A stretch of DNA of 64,000 bases from Ctenosaura bakeri (Eukaryota > Chordata > Lepidosauria > Squamata > Iguanidae): NCBI GenBank assembly GCA_948474755.1, contig CAOLHI010001043.1:372001-436000 (forward strand), written 5' to 3'. Made by a program: the position numbers and the translations under genes. This document shows positions 13,572 through 24,600 of the stretch, one piece after another; positions within the stretch are counted from its first letter, which is position 1, and the number at the start of each line of letters is the position of its first letter. The notes under the pieces were generated by a model. That model did not search any database, had not been told where the DNA came from, and saw only the letters and a list, made by a program, of their open reading frames with translations.

Positions 13572-13746
13572 AATACTGTATTTGTTGGTGTATAACACTC
13601 ACTTCCCCCCAAAAAAATACTGTCTGAAAACGGGGTGTGTCTTATACACCTGTACGTATTATATGTTGGCAAATAATATTTGCCAGTGTATAAATGGGGT
13701 GCATCTTATACATAAGTGTGTCTTATATGCCAGCAAATACGGTATT
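13572..13746. mobile_element. Palindromic TA-type MITE
   Basis: The left end AATACTGTATTTGTTGGTGT and right end GCCAGCAAATACGGTATT are inverted. Internal copies of GTGTGTCTTATA occur on both sides of the centre. Probably a Tc1/mariner-type MITE; the family is not certain. Open frames crossing it are not genes. Confidence 0.65.
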
Positions 13747-14489
13747 CCGCAACCAAAAAGGCCTTATTCCCAGTTGCTACCCATCCCTTTCTCTAATGGT
13801 AAAGGGCATCAGGAATTGATCCTGTCTTTTCCAAACACCTTTACAGAGTTCAGTGCTCTGTTGTTCCTACAGATTACAGTTTATTGTTGTGTGCTTTCAA
13901 GTCTTTTACAACTTGAAGTAACTTTTCCCACAGTCCCATTATCAACAGGCATATCAGTATATTCCACTATAGTTCCTGTCAGAACTGCATGTTTTAAACT
14001 TACTTGGTTCCTTGCCTATTCCATCTCAGGTGAAAAGTCAGGTCAGAAATGTTGAACTTTATGCATGCCAACAAAATTTCAGATTAAACAATTCAGAAAA
14101 AATTGAGCTGCCCATATATACTCCCTAATCTCAGGTCTCCAGAGATGAGCTTAAGGTCATGAGAACATGCAGAACATGCAGAAAATAGAAAAGCACAACA
14201 ATAGTTTATTTTGTTTATTTCAGTTGGAGCATTCTGGGATTTCTCAGTCATAATACATGATGGCCCCTTTATATGCGCACATTCTGTCAAGCCTCCCTAG
14301 CATAGTTTTCTACATACAATGGTCTAAATCCTGTTATTGCTCTCCACCAGTGAAGATCCATTGAATCAATGTGATTTACCTATGTATTCATTCACCATTC
14401 AACAATTGATTCAAAAGGGCTATCGTGGTTGGAACTAACCGATAGAATTCTAGTCCATATGCATCCTATATATACTTTACTTTTTTAGT

Positions 14490-14698
14490 GGTATGTACAG
14501 AATGGCTCGAGCACTGGACTAGGAGTCTGAAGATCAGGATTCAACCTTGCACCTTGGGCAAGTCACACTCTCTCAGCCTCAGAGGACGGCAAAGACACCC
14601 CCCACAATGAATCTTGCCGAGAAAACCCTATGACAGGTCCACTTTAAGGTTGCCATTAGTTGGAAACAATTTGAAGGCACACAACAACCACAAACAAC
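14490..14698 (+). mobile_element. Sauria SINE
   Basis: AATGGCTCGAGCACTGGACT, GGGCAAGTCACACTCTCTCA and GAAGGCACACAACAACCAC mark head, body and tail. Confidence 0.82.
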
Positions 14699-15052
14699 AC
14701 AGAATGGGTTAGATGTACACACTAGAGAAAGACATGCTGCTCTGCAGAGTAACAAAGCATGGTGCCCTGCCCTAAGAAGCTTACAATATATCCATTCCAA
14801 TATACAAGATATGCAGTTTTTTAGCATTTAAAACAGATGCCCAATCTTACATATTATCTACCCATATTTTACTTCTTCTGTCCTCCTTTGGCAATAAGTA
14901 GGAACCCATCTCTTCAAGCCAAATCATGCTATTCCAACTTTCTTAGGAAGACTAAATATATTGTCAGCTTCGCAGAAGAGTTCTGTGGGTGTCATCAATT
15001 GCTAAAAAGACAAATGAATGTGTCTAAGAGCAAATAAAGCCTAAACCCTCAG

Positions 15053-15341
15053 TACAGGCCAAGATGAGTAAACTGAGGCTTTCATAATTTGGACATATCA
15101 TGAGAAGATGTGACTCACTGGAAAGGATGATCATGCCTGGTAAAGAGGAAAGCAGCAGGAAAAAAGAAAGACCACATTACAAGTGAATTAAATTCACTCC
15201 AATCAAGAAAGCCACAGCTGTCAGTTTGCAAGACCTTAGCAGCACAGTTGATGACCAGGGATCTAGGAAGGTCTCTCACTGCCCTAAAGTGAAGTTGATC
15301 TGATGGCAAATAACAACAACAACAACAACAACAACAACAAC
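15053..15341 (+). mobile_element. Bov-B (RTE) LINE 3' end with (CAA)n tail
   Basis: Decayed frames translate as in KLRLSYFGHIMRRC, a conserved C-terminal stretch of Bov-B ORF2, then the non-coding end and a (CAA)n run at about 15309-15341. In other frames the run gives poly-Cys or poly-Gln, which is not coding. Confidence 0.75.
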
Positions 15342-16324
15342 TGGTTGACAATAACTTCTTGGAGAACACTTAAATCTACTGACTCATTATTCTTTAGAAA
15401 TAAAATTTGTTTTGGAAACTGCACTTGCAAATTACTGCTTTGCCTTAACCATTCTGTAATTGTGTAATTGATTCACTTAGAAATACCAACATTCTGTTTG
15501 AATCCTGAATATTTGCTCTCAAGAGACAAGAAAAACTCAAAGCACTGCATACTAAATAAATCTACTCTGACCTCTTACGCAAGAACATCCTGAGTCAGTA
15601 TCCTGTCAACCCTACAAGTCATTAATTCTGAACCCTGTGGGGACAAGATTTCAATGTGCTTTTCTTTATCTGATGCTGAGCAAAGATAACTGCTAGTGCT
15701 CATCTCTCCCAAAGGGGCTCAGATACAAACGATGCACTCTTTTTGAAGCCGCTTCCCATACCGTGCTTTGCTACTGCTCTGCAATTCTAGAGATGCTCAG
15801 CAGCAGCATCACAAAATCAGCAACAACCATGTAGAGTTTCACCTGCCCCAGAGAACTTACAATCTATATTTAGGCAGTGTGTCAAAGCTCAGCCTCAAAG
15901 GGTCAAAGTTACATCTTTGCACAGCTGTGCTGGTTTGCGTTAAATGACCTCCCATATCCTTGCTATCAGCATCTCATGAATGAGGTACAAATTAACCTCT
16001 CTTGTTCCTCTCACTCAAGCCTGCCAGATATCTGTACTGCATTTTTGATCCTCCTGAATTACCGAGATGGACTGTGGTGGGACACTTTTCTTATGCAACG
16101 CAGTATAAGCAACAACTCAGAAACTAGGCTTCCAGGACTGAATCACACTGTGGCTAGCAGACAATTCCCTCTACCCCCACATTTCTCATGTCATTCCCAT
16201 GCCCATGTTTCATCCGGTGATATTTAGAATGTGTAGGAGAGAAATTCTTTTATGGTCTCTCCTTCCGCTGTTCTCTCTCCATGAGTGAGGTCAGGAAAAA
16301 CATATGGGACGGTTTACTAGCAAT

Positions 16325-16530
16325 TAGTTACTAGCTACATTAATACCCCACCTTTCCTTCAATGTGCTGAAGACAGAGTATGCAACTCTTCTTCTTTTCT
16401 TTCAATTTATGCCTCACAATCACTGTTGAGGTAGGTCAGGCTGAGAGAGAGAGAGAGAGATGAGTGACTTGGCTCAAGGTGATGTGTGCAAAGTCCCACA
16501 GTTGGCTTGGCTCCTTTCCCCTTCCCCAGG
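16325..16530 (-). mobile_element. tRNA-derived SINE with CTCACAA body
   Basis: On the plus strand TGCCTCACAATCACTGTTGA, GGTAGGTCAGGCTGAGAGAG and a CCCCACCTTTCC tail region are the inverted form of a common squamate SINE. A short (GA)n run at 16443-16460 expanded within it. Confidence 0.6.
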
Positions 16531-17284
16531 GTCAGTTTGCAAGCAGCTTGTGCATGTGAGAGCAGTCCCAAGGGAGTTTTCATAGGCAAGAAGAACTGAT
16601 TAAAGAGCAGACTCCTTACTGAATTAACAGAACAGGTCTGCAATTCACAAGCACTGGAAGAGCAGAATGTCAACAAATGAGTCAATGAAAATTAGGGGAC
16701 ACCTGCACAGAAAATCAAAATATACAAGATTATGAATTTAGATCAAATTGAAATTCCAAAAGCTTTGGAAAATAAGAAAGTTTTTTTTGCTGAGGTTTAA
16801 TTATGGATTGCTCATCTACATTCTCTCTCTTCTACAGAAGATAGAAGTGATAAGGATTCGTGACTGTGAATGTCTCTTTTTCCTTTTTGCTCTGTCCATA
16901 GAATAGGCCAAAATCTGTAGGAATGTTGATGTTTATGGCATAGCAGCAGTTGTCTCTTGTTGTGTCACACACTAGGCATAGCAAGAGAGCCTTATGGAAG
17001 AGGGCAGGGGATGGTGGGAACATTGGCATTAGACTATTGTGGTTGATCAGTTGGTCCAGTTTGGATTAAGGAAGACAAAAACACACACAAAAGCTAGAAT
17101 TTGCGGCACATGTTGGCTTATGAGAGGAGTGGGCACAATTTGGCATTCCAAAGTAATTGAGTTACAACTCCCATCACCCCCAGCTTATGAAATGTGCTGC
17201 AACATTAACTGGAGCCCAACTTTTTGCATACCTCTGGTTTGGAGAAACAGTCTATAGAAGAATATATTCCAAAGAAAAATGTAC

Positions 17285-17530
17285 CCTAAATATGCTGTCT
17301 GAATTTTAAAAACTGCTAAAGACTTATCTCTTCTGGAAGTTTTTATAATTATTTTTAATTATGATGTATTTTAATTATGACATATTTGTGTTGATTGGTT
17401 TTATGTTTTAGTGTAGTTTAATTATAATGTGTTTTTAATTGGTATGCTGGTTTTAATTGTATTTTAACCTTTGTTGTATCCTGCCTTGAGCTTTGAGGAG
17501 GGGCAGGTAGCAAAATAAAATTATTACTAC
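17285..17530 (+). mobile_element. L2-like LINE 3' end
   Basis: AAAACTGCTAAAGACTTATC, GTATCCTGCCTTGAGCTTTG and AAAATTATTACTACTAC resemble the 3' end of L2-type LINEs. Similar short pieces lie at 7425-7490, 10530-10625, 33575-33780, 36420-36510 and 56820-56965. Confidence 0.55.
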
Positions 17531-17971
17531 TACTATGTAGAAGGACCCTTGACATCAGAAATGGAAGAACACTTAAGGAAGGGAGGAAAGAATTATAATT
17601 GGCCAGTCCTTTTACAACGAAGTAAAGATATTGGTTAATCAATGAAGGTATTCACTAGCCATTCAATAGCCAGCACTTCGAAAAGTTATTTTGGACTACA
17701 ACTCCCAGAATCTCCAGTCAGGCTGGGGATTTCTCAAAACTGTAGATCAAGAGTAACTTCCTCACTCTGTCTCTTTTACAGCTCACACTGTGACTGCACA
17801 AGGGCCCAGGTCTAACACTTTCAGCTAAAGAAATCAGCCAGCAAGTGATGGAGTATTGTGTCTATCTCTGCCCAAATTCCTTCTGAGTTGCTGTCTGTCA
17901 GAGTAGACAAGCAAGGGAAAAATCCAACCTAATATTTAGCAGTTTCTTATGTTGCAGTTCTACAGCGAATA

Positions 17972-18111
17972 CAGGGGTGAGAATTCTGTAGCCTTCTAGA
18001 TGTTGCTGGACTACAACTCCCAGAAGCCCTAATCAATACAGGCAATGGCAAGGAATGGTGAGATCTGCAGTTTAACAGTATCTGGAGGGCTGCATGATTC
18101 ACTCCTCCAAT
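17972..18111. mobile_element. hAT-like MITE of the CAGGGGTGGGAA type
   Basis: CAGGGGTGAGAATTCTGTAG opens the element; GAGGGCTGCATGATTCACTC closes it. GCTGGACTACAACTCCCAGA, the hallmark of this family, lies between. Confidence 0.65.
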
Positions 18112-18257
18112 TTAATGACAATATTTTGTTGTTTCAGCAAGATCACAGAATCAAGTAGTGTTAACATAGACAGAAAAGACCTGCCAACATTACAACAGTT
18201 GCAATGAACACAGATAATTTACACAGTTTTGAAGTTGGTAATGAAGACAGTGAAATA

Positions 18258-18646
18258 CAGTCAGCCCTCCACATTTGCAGGTTTCACTTTTGTGGAATTA
18301 TTATTCACGGATTATTTGCTGTCACTTCTGCTGCCTCCCTATGCCATTTTTAATAGGGACTGCAAGCCTCGTGAGACTGGGAAATTGTGAATGGGGCTTG
18401 TAAGTCCCTATTAAAAATGGTGTAGGGCAGCAGTAGGGGTAGCAGTAAGCCCCACCAGCCACCCACTTCTGCTTTGTGAAGGAACTCTGATACCTCAAAG
18501 GAATCTGGGGCTGGCGGTTGAATATAGTGATCATACTTTTTTTGTGTGTTAAATATGGTTTGGGAGGGCCTACAGTTATTCATGGTTTTTTCCACTTTCA
18601 GGGGGGTCCTGTGGCCCTAACCCTGGCGATTGTGAAGGGATGACTG
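18258..18646. mobile_element. Tigger/pogo-like MITE, 389 bp, TA target
   Basis: The ends CAGTCAGCCCTCCACATTTG and GCGATTGTGAAGGGATGACTG are inverted and flanked by TA (18256-18257 and 18647-18648). A second, internal inverted pair surrounds GCCATTTTTAATAGGGACT and its complement. The termini resemble Tigger elements of the Tc1/mariner superfamily. Confidence 0.82.
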
Positions 18647-18699
18647 TAGTTAAACAATTTCCTATATCTTGTCTTAGTCTCAAAATGTAGCCTGTAGTT

Positions 18700-19050
18700 A
18701 AGTAATCACAAGATGCCTAAGACTTAGAAAGGCTGACATTAAGAACCGAGGTAACATCCTCAAGTATAAAAACACATCACTGAATATCAAAGTCAAAATC
18801 ATCCAGATCACAGCATTTCTGATTTCTGTGAATGGTTGTGGAAAATGGACAAGTAAGAAAGCTGATGGGAAGAAAATCAACTCATTTGAAATGTGCTGCT
18901 GGAGGAGAGTTCTACAGACAGCATGGACAGCTGGAAAGCAAATTAGAGCTAATTAAGTTTGAACTCTAGCCAAAATTGCTGAACTGAGGCTGTTATACTT
19001 TGGGCATAACACAGGACAATGTGACTCACTGGAAAAGACTTAAGGCTGGA
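18700..19050 (+). mobile_element. Bov-B (RTE) LINE 3' coding fragment
   Basis: Fragmented frames recall the end of the Bov-B reverse transcriptase: AACATCCTCAAGTATAAAAA, GAGGAGAGTTCTACAGACAG and TGACTCACTGGAAAAGACTT. Many stops; inactive. Confidence 0.65.
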
Positions 19051-19270
19051 ATTCTCTTATCATGTTGTACACTATGTAACTTTACATATACTTAGCTAAG
19101 TAGCAAAGGCACTAAACCTGTTACTGAATTGCAAAATGTGCAACCGAATACTGTCATTGTCCATCAGCACTTCTTAGCCAGTGTCCTGATGTACAATGGT
19201 CCTGAAGAGCATCAGTCCCAATGTGCATCAATCCTGATCCACTACATAATAACCTAACAGCAGCTCTTCA
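19041..19270. repeat. Unnamed dispersed repeat A, copy 1
   Basis: This stretch shares an ordered set of motifs with 39047-39290: an opening GGAATTCTCTTATCATG, then CATATACTTAGCTAAGTAGC and AAAGGCACTAAA. Several short CATCAG/TGTGCATCAATCC units follow. I do not recognise the family. Confidence 0.55.
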
Positions 19271-19384
19271 CTGACCAAGCACATTATGGAAATGTCTGGT
19301 TCTAATTCCCACAGCCCTAAGTCCACTGATGAAGACATAAGTTCCCAATAGGATTCTGGTCAAGAATACGTGGTAAAGCAGTGG

Positions 19385-19495
19385 ACTGAGTCATTCAAGG
19401 AAGCCACAGCCCTGAGTCTGGAAGACCTGGTCTCTCATTCAAAGGGTTGCCATAAATTGAAGTCAACTTGACAGCAAATAACAACAACGCCTTAC
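19385..19495 (+). mobile_element. Bov-B/Sauria SINE 3' fragment
   Basis: GGGTTGCCATAAATTGAAGT and CAACTTGACAGCAAATAACA are the shared Bov-B/Sauria 3' end, terminating in AACAACAAC. Confidence 0.7.
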
Positions 19496-20884
19496 AACAA
19501 GCTGTCAGCTTTAAGGGCACACCAGTTAACTGTGTCTGACAGAGAGGAAGGAGACCTGGCAAAGGAGAGACGCTTGCATACTCCAGAGGTCACAAGGAGG
19601 AAACTGTGTCACAACTACATTGTGACAGCTTCTTCTGAATGAATCTTGGCACAAGAAGAAAGTGTGAGATGGTGAGATGCAAGCACAGGCTGGATGTGTC
19701 ACAACCTCTCCCTTTGAGGGTGACACTGTTTTAGACATGCAAAAAAAGGATCACCAAAGTTCTTTCAACATCCAAAGGTGGCTCTCAGAGATTTCACACT
19801 TATTCGCAGTGAAAGAAGATGAAAAACATGATCAGGAACAGGCAAACTATAATTTCACTGATGCCATGGTTGAGACAACATGGCAAGAGGACTTAAAATG
19901 TAGAGCAAAATGTTCATGACACTTAAAGAGTCTGTACCTGTGGAATGCCACAACACACAAAATCACCATCTTCAACAACCATCCATTAGTACCCTATATT
20001 TGTTTAGAAAATAAAACAAAATATAAAGTATATCCAAAATGTAATGTTCACACACGAGTGGGGCAAATTGAACCCATTTCCACAGCTCTGACAAAGTCCT
20101 TATTTGGACTACAACTCCCAGCATCCTTCAGCCAGTGTGCTGACAAGGGATATCCTGGCAGCCACAGCCCAAATAAGAAAATTTCCCAAGCTTGGCTCAT
20201 TTCTGGGAAATGCCAGGTTGGTTTCTACACTGAGGAAAAATAGTGGGAAAAAGCTTCAGACTGGTAAAAGTCCTCAAAGAAATTAAAGGCACAGTCACAA
20301 CCAAGGAGAGTGAGCAAGGAAATGTGAGATGCCTACACATGCCAGCAGGGCTATGCTAGATCTAATGAACCCAAGTTACAGAAGGACAGGTCTGAGTTCA
20401 GATTTCTTCATGGTAAAAAAGCAGAGCAGATTGAGAATGGGAACTGTTGCTTAAAGGAGTTGACTGGTTTCACAAAAAAAGCCTTAAGGGTCAGAGGGGA
20501 GGACAGGCAGTGTCACCAGTCCCACTCCTTTCCATGCACTGACTGAGCACATAGACTGGAATGTTGCAAAAGGACTAGGATCTCAGGCAAACCATCTTTC
20601 CTCTTGCTTTGCATGCAAAGATCTAGCAGGACAGAACGGGCCTGACATGCAGAGCCTACCCTCTATCTACTGTGCTAGAGATATTTTAATTACTTCTAGT
20701 CTGTACTAAGGCAGAAGCATTGGTATGTACTTTTTTAAAAAGAACAGCTGAAATACCACTAGAGAATTCAGTCATGAACACCACACTAACAAATATAATA
20801 GGAATAACTTTGTTTGGGATGTCACAGTTACAGATCAAAAATCTTCCAGGGCTTGCAAAAGGATATATCCAAATTATGTAATTG

Positions 20885-21345
20885 AACCAATTTGAGTCTC
20901 CTTTAACTGCATGGACCCTTCCTAGGGATTTATAGTTTCATGAAGTATTTAGAATTCTGTGCCAGAGATCTTAATTGCTTCATTCAGAGAAGTGAGCTAA
21001 GGAATCCTAAGTACTTCCTCAGACCATGTACGTATGTGCTTTCATGTCACCTGCTGACTTATGGTGACCCATGAATTTCATAGAGTTTTCTTAGGCAAGG
21101 AATACCCAACCGTGGTTTTGCCAGTTCCTTCCTCTGAAATATAGACTACAACATCTGTATTCATTGGCTGTCTCCCATCCAAGTATTAACCAAGGCCAAG
21201 ACTCCATTTAGCTTCCAAGACAGAACAGGATCTGGTACATTTAGGGTATTGAGACATCCTCCTCAGACTTCACATCCCATAATTCTGTAGGATAGAGCCA
21301 CTGCAGTTGAAATACTATCAAAGTGCTATAACTGTGCAATCTGGA
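20885..21345. mobile_element. Old foldback MITE apparently split by a 5S-Sauria SINE
   Basis: Foldback-family sequence (GGGATTTATAGTTTCATGAA, AGAATTCTGTGCCAGAG) stops near 21025 and seems to resume near 21249 (CATCCCATAATTCTGTAGGA, then CAAAGTGCTATAACTGTG). The SINE at 21026-21248 lies between. The match is diverged, so the call is tentative. Confidence 0.4.
21026..21248 (-). mobile_element. 5S-rRNA-derived Sauria SINE
   Basis: On the minus strand the head retains 5S rRNA blocks (CTTGGAAGCTAAATGGAG and TTAATACTTGGATGGGAGAC), including the internal pol III promoter region. This is followed by the Sauria-type tail (GGTCACCATAAGTCAGCAGG). Published Anolis work describes such 5S-Sauria SINEs with Bov-B-like tails. 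Confidence 0.85.
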
Positions 21346-22776
21346 TTAATTTAAAGACGCTTTTTTGGATTACAGCTGGTTGCTGATGGCCATGCTAGCT
21401 TGGGGGGATTCTGAGAGGTATAGCCTAAAGAAATTGCTTTTACAACCTCTGCGTATTTCTCAATGCAGCAGTATGACTCCCATGTAACCTGAGTAAAAAA
21501 ACACTCTGTCATACCTCTTTCCTGAGAAAGGTAGTAGAGATTTATGATCTGAGTCCTACCATAATAGGCAAGGAGCCTATTCTTTCTGGGAATTCTGGAA
21601 CAACCAGAGCAAACAAACAAAACAAGGCAACTAAAGCAAAAGCAAACATACAAGGGAAATAGATTTTGTCTGGACAGGTTAAATTACAGTGCTATCAAGG
21701 GTATATTTACTGCCATAGTTTTATGCCCAAATAAAGAAAAATTCATTTACTCTCCCAAGGTTGGCATTTGATAGAGTAACCCAACAATAACAAAACCTAC
21801 GGTAGTCATCTGATCAGTCAATTATTTCAAGCGAAAACTCATAAACCAGAAGGACTGATAGAATCATGAGAACTACCGCAGAATTGATATTCTAAGAGAT
21901 TTTAGAGAAAAGACTGAATTCAGCATTACGGAACATCATGCTCTCACTGTCAGGGTTGCTGGGGATACAAGGGACAGGGTTCCTGCCGCTATGATGATTT
22001 GTGTACAAGAGGAAATTTCACCTGGTGAACCCTGTATGACATGCAACACCGCTGGAACTCCCTATTCTGCGCAACTACAAAGGTTACAAGAGCCCTGTCT
22101 TTCATTTTACCTGGCAACTCTACCTCATGGAGGTCCTCTGCCTTTCACCTAGCAAATTGGAAAAAGCCACCCTGCTTTTTAAGGACCAGAGGATATACGA
22201 AACAATACAGTCCTCGGCTGCACATTGCAAGCCGAAGGACGACAGGGCCAACCTTACTTCCCTTGCAAGCAGGTTCCACAACCAGGGTATCATGACATAA
22301 AGCCCTGCCTTGTACACTCACCAATGCAGCTTCTCCAGGTGGTGGGAAATAAAACACAGCCTCACTTAAGGGTTGCAAACCCACTACTGAGAAGGCAATG
22401 CTTCTGATATCTTGGCCCCAATTATTCAGGCCTCTGTAGGTCAAAACAGCACCCTGAACTGACCGCAGAAGCAGACTGGAAGCCAATACTATGCTAAGGT
22501 GGATTTTAGTGTTTGTTTTACAAGTTAAAGGGTTCTCTCATGAACGAATACTGTACTCCAGTTCTTGTGCTCTGAATTATCTTCTTTTACCTTCTTCATG
22601 TGTTCCATATTGCAACAATGCAGTTGCCAGCTTCATTCACCAGTGTTTGAGCATTTCAGAGAATCTCACAGGTAGCTATGAACAAATCACCTGTTGGTTA
22701 ATACAAGTGTTCTGAGGCCTAGATAGCATATAAAGAAAATCTGAAGTAGAAATGGGCCACAAAAGAAACTTGTTAT

Positions 22777-22970
22777 ACTTTCACATGCCACAGTTACAGT
22801 GCTATGATTCCACTTCAACTGGAATCCTGGGGTGCGCAGTTTGAGGAGACGGTAGATCTCTCTGGCTGAGAATTCTAAATATCCCTCCCCAGATTGCAAA
22901 TCCCAGGATCCCATGGGATCTTGCCACGGCAGTAATCATAGTACTATAATTGTGGAGTCTGAAAGGGCCC
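22777..22970. mobile_element. Harbinger-like foldback MITE, diverged
   Basis: The core GTTACAGTGCTATGATTCCA and the mirrored TAATCATAGTACTATAATTG surround GAATTCTAAATATCCCTCCC. The right end reads GAAAGGGCCC. The left terminus is poorly preserved, so the start is approximate. Confidence 0.65.
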
Positions 22971-23501
22971 CTGAACTTCCAGAAGCAGGTCCTTCCAAAT
23001 CTCTCCAAAGGATCCCAACCAGTAATACTGAGAGCAAGATTTTTACTAACATAGCTTTCAGAAAACTGACACATCTCCAACCACACAACAAATTTCTGTG
23101 CAAAAAAGCACTTTAGTTCACAACTGCACACTGTTCCTTGTAGTCAGACACAATACTACTTGCCCCTCAGCAAAGCCTGCTTTTCTCCCAACACGTACGA
23201 TTTTCCTTTTAAAATGTGATGTGAGAGCAGCTAATAGCACATTAAGTAATTTCATCTAGAGGGAAAGACACACCCCATAATCCTGAATTATGTTAAGTGC
23301 TGCAAGGTCAACCACAACAAAACTTCTGTTACAGATTTCGGCTGCAACCTCAAGAGCACGGCCTAGTGGATCCCATTTGGAAGAAACGAAGGATACAAAC
23401 ACAATAAATAAGCAAAGAGAAGTCACCAGGAGTTTTGTGTAATATTTGGGAGGAATAACACAAAAAAGAGGGTGTGAATTCGGCCTGCAGCTCAACACTT
23501 A

Positions 23502-23681
23502 GGCCATTTCCGCACGAGGCTGTTACAGCGCTATGATTCCACTTTCAACCTCCTATGGAATCCTGGGGTTTGCAGTTTTGGGAGGGGCCAGCCGGCCCCT
23601 CCCGAAACTGCAAACCCCAGGATTCCATAGGAGGCTGAAAGTGGAATCATCGCGCTATAACAGCCTTGTGCGGAAATGGCC
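23502..23681. mobile_element. Harbinger-like foldback MITE, 180 bp, TTA target duplication
   Basis: The element is almost a perfect palindrome: GGCCATTTCCGCACGAGGC at the left and GCCTTGTGCGGAAATGGCC at the right. The arms run to a short GC-rich centre containing CCAGCCGG. TTA is present at 23499-23501 and 23682-23684. It has no coding capacity. Three-base duplications and GGCC termini suggest PIF/Harbinger mobilisation; that classification is inferred. Confidence 0.88.
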
Positions 23682-24031
23682 TTAGTTTCTGCAGGGAGTA
23701 CAGCAAAACCCGTAAGAAATGGGAGACAAAGGAAGCAACCTGCCCTCCTCCAGGAATTAAAAGAAGCAAAGTGGCAAGTGATGCACGGCAACTTCGGTGA
23801 GGCTCCATTTCCCCAAACTTTAAACTTCCCAGACTTTTAACTCCCCAGTAGTGAAGGAACACTTGGTAACAGGACTGTCTACAGGATGCTAATAAAACAG
23901 CGAACAGTCTCAAGTTCATAAAATAGAGGCACCTTCAGCAGGTGCTGCACAGCTTTTTGATGGGAGGAGAAATGCACAACAAAGACCTTTTGCGAAGGGG
24001 GACATCTTCCCCTCCTTCACATCCCTTCTAA

Positions 24032-24211
24032 AGCCATTTCCGCACTAGCCTGTTATAGCACGATGATTCCACTTTCAACCTCCTCTGGAATCCTGGGGTT
24101 TGCAGTTTCGGGAGGGGCCGGCCGGCCCCTCCCGAAACTGCAAACCCCAGGATTCCAGAGGAGGTTAAAAGTGGAATCATCGCGTTATAATAGGTTAGTG
24201 TGGAAACGGCC
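24032..24211. mobile_element. Harbinger-like foldback MITE, 180 bp, TAA target duplication
   Basis: Same family, same length and nearly the same arms as the copy at 23502, only 350 bp away. TAA flanks both sides (24029-24031 and 24212-24214). The centre is the palindrome GGCCGGCCGGCCCC. Both arms keep GGAATCCTGGGGTTTGCAG or its complement. Confidence 0.88.
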
Positions 24212-24600
24212 TAAGGATGCACAGCCTCCCACATCTCTGCTGCCACGAAGCTGCTTTCCTACATACGCTTACCTGGGAGTAAACACCCCTTGCAAAACAA
24301 AGGAATATATTCCACTGGATTTAACAACTCCCTCCTTCCAGGTAAGCACACCTAGGGTGGCGAGGATTTTGCTAGGCAATGCGAACCTTTACCCGAGGAG
24401 GGCTTTCTACTCCTTTAGCGCTCCTTTCGACTCTCCAATAAACTTTACTCTAATGCCTTTTCCTGCTTGCTGCAGCCACTTGGAAGGTTTGGTGGCTATA
24501 AAGCCAGACACACATTTAAAAAAATAAATCTAAAACACAGAAAGAGAGAGCAGGATTGTGAAGTGAGCAAGGCAAGAGTGAGAATCCAATAAAAGACTCA

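Larger units (their letters stand above)
13012..17284. other. Intron interval, SINE/LINE remnants only
   Basis: Holds the TA-type MITE (13572), a short inverted Sauria-tail fragment (13880-13925), a Sauria SINE (14490), a Bov-B end (15053) and a tRNA SINE (16325). 15345-16320 shows nothing recognisable. Confidence 0.4.
19496..22776. other. Intron interval with an unclassified old repeat
   Basis: 19496-20880 shows nothing clear beyond a GGACTACAACTCCCAGCATC fragment near 20106. 22030-22490 looks like an old dispersed repeat (TACAAGAGCCCTGTCTTTCA, GACTGGAAGCCAATACTA) that I cannot name. Confidence 0.35.

Noticed and set aside
13582..14055. 157-codon open frame on the plus strand
   Set aside because: Its first third is a palindromic MITE and it continues into a Sauria-tail fragment; composition is non-coding.
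15309..15341. Poly-Cys or poly-Gln protein
   Set aside because: It is a (CAA)n microsatellite tail of a Bov-B LINE.
21181..21248. 5S rRNA gene
   Set aside because: The 5S-like part is diverged and directly fused to a Sauria SINE tail, so it is a SINE head.
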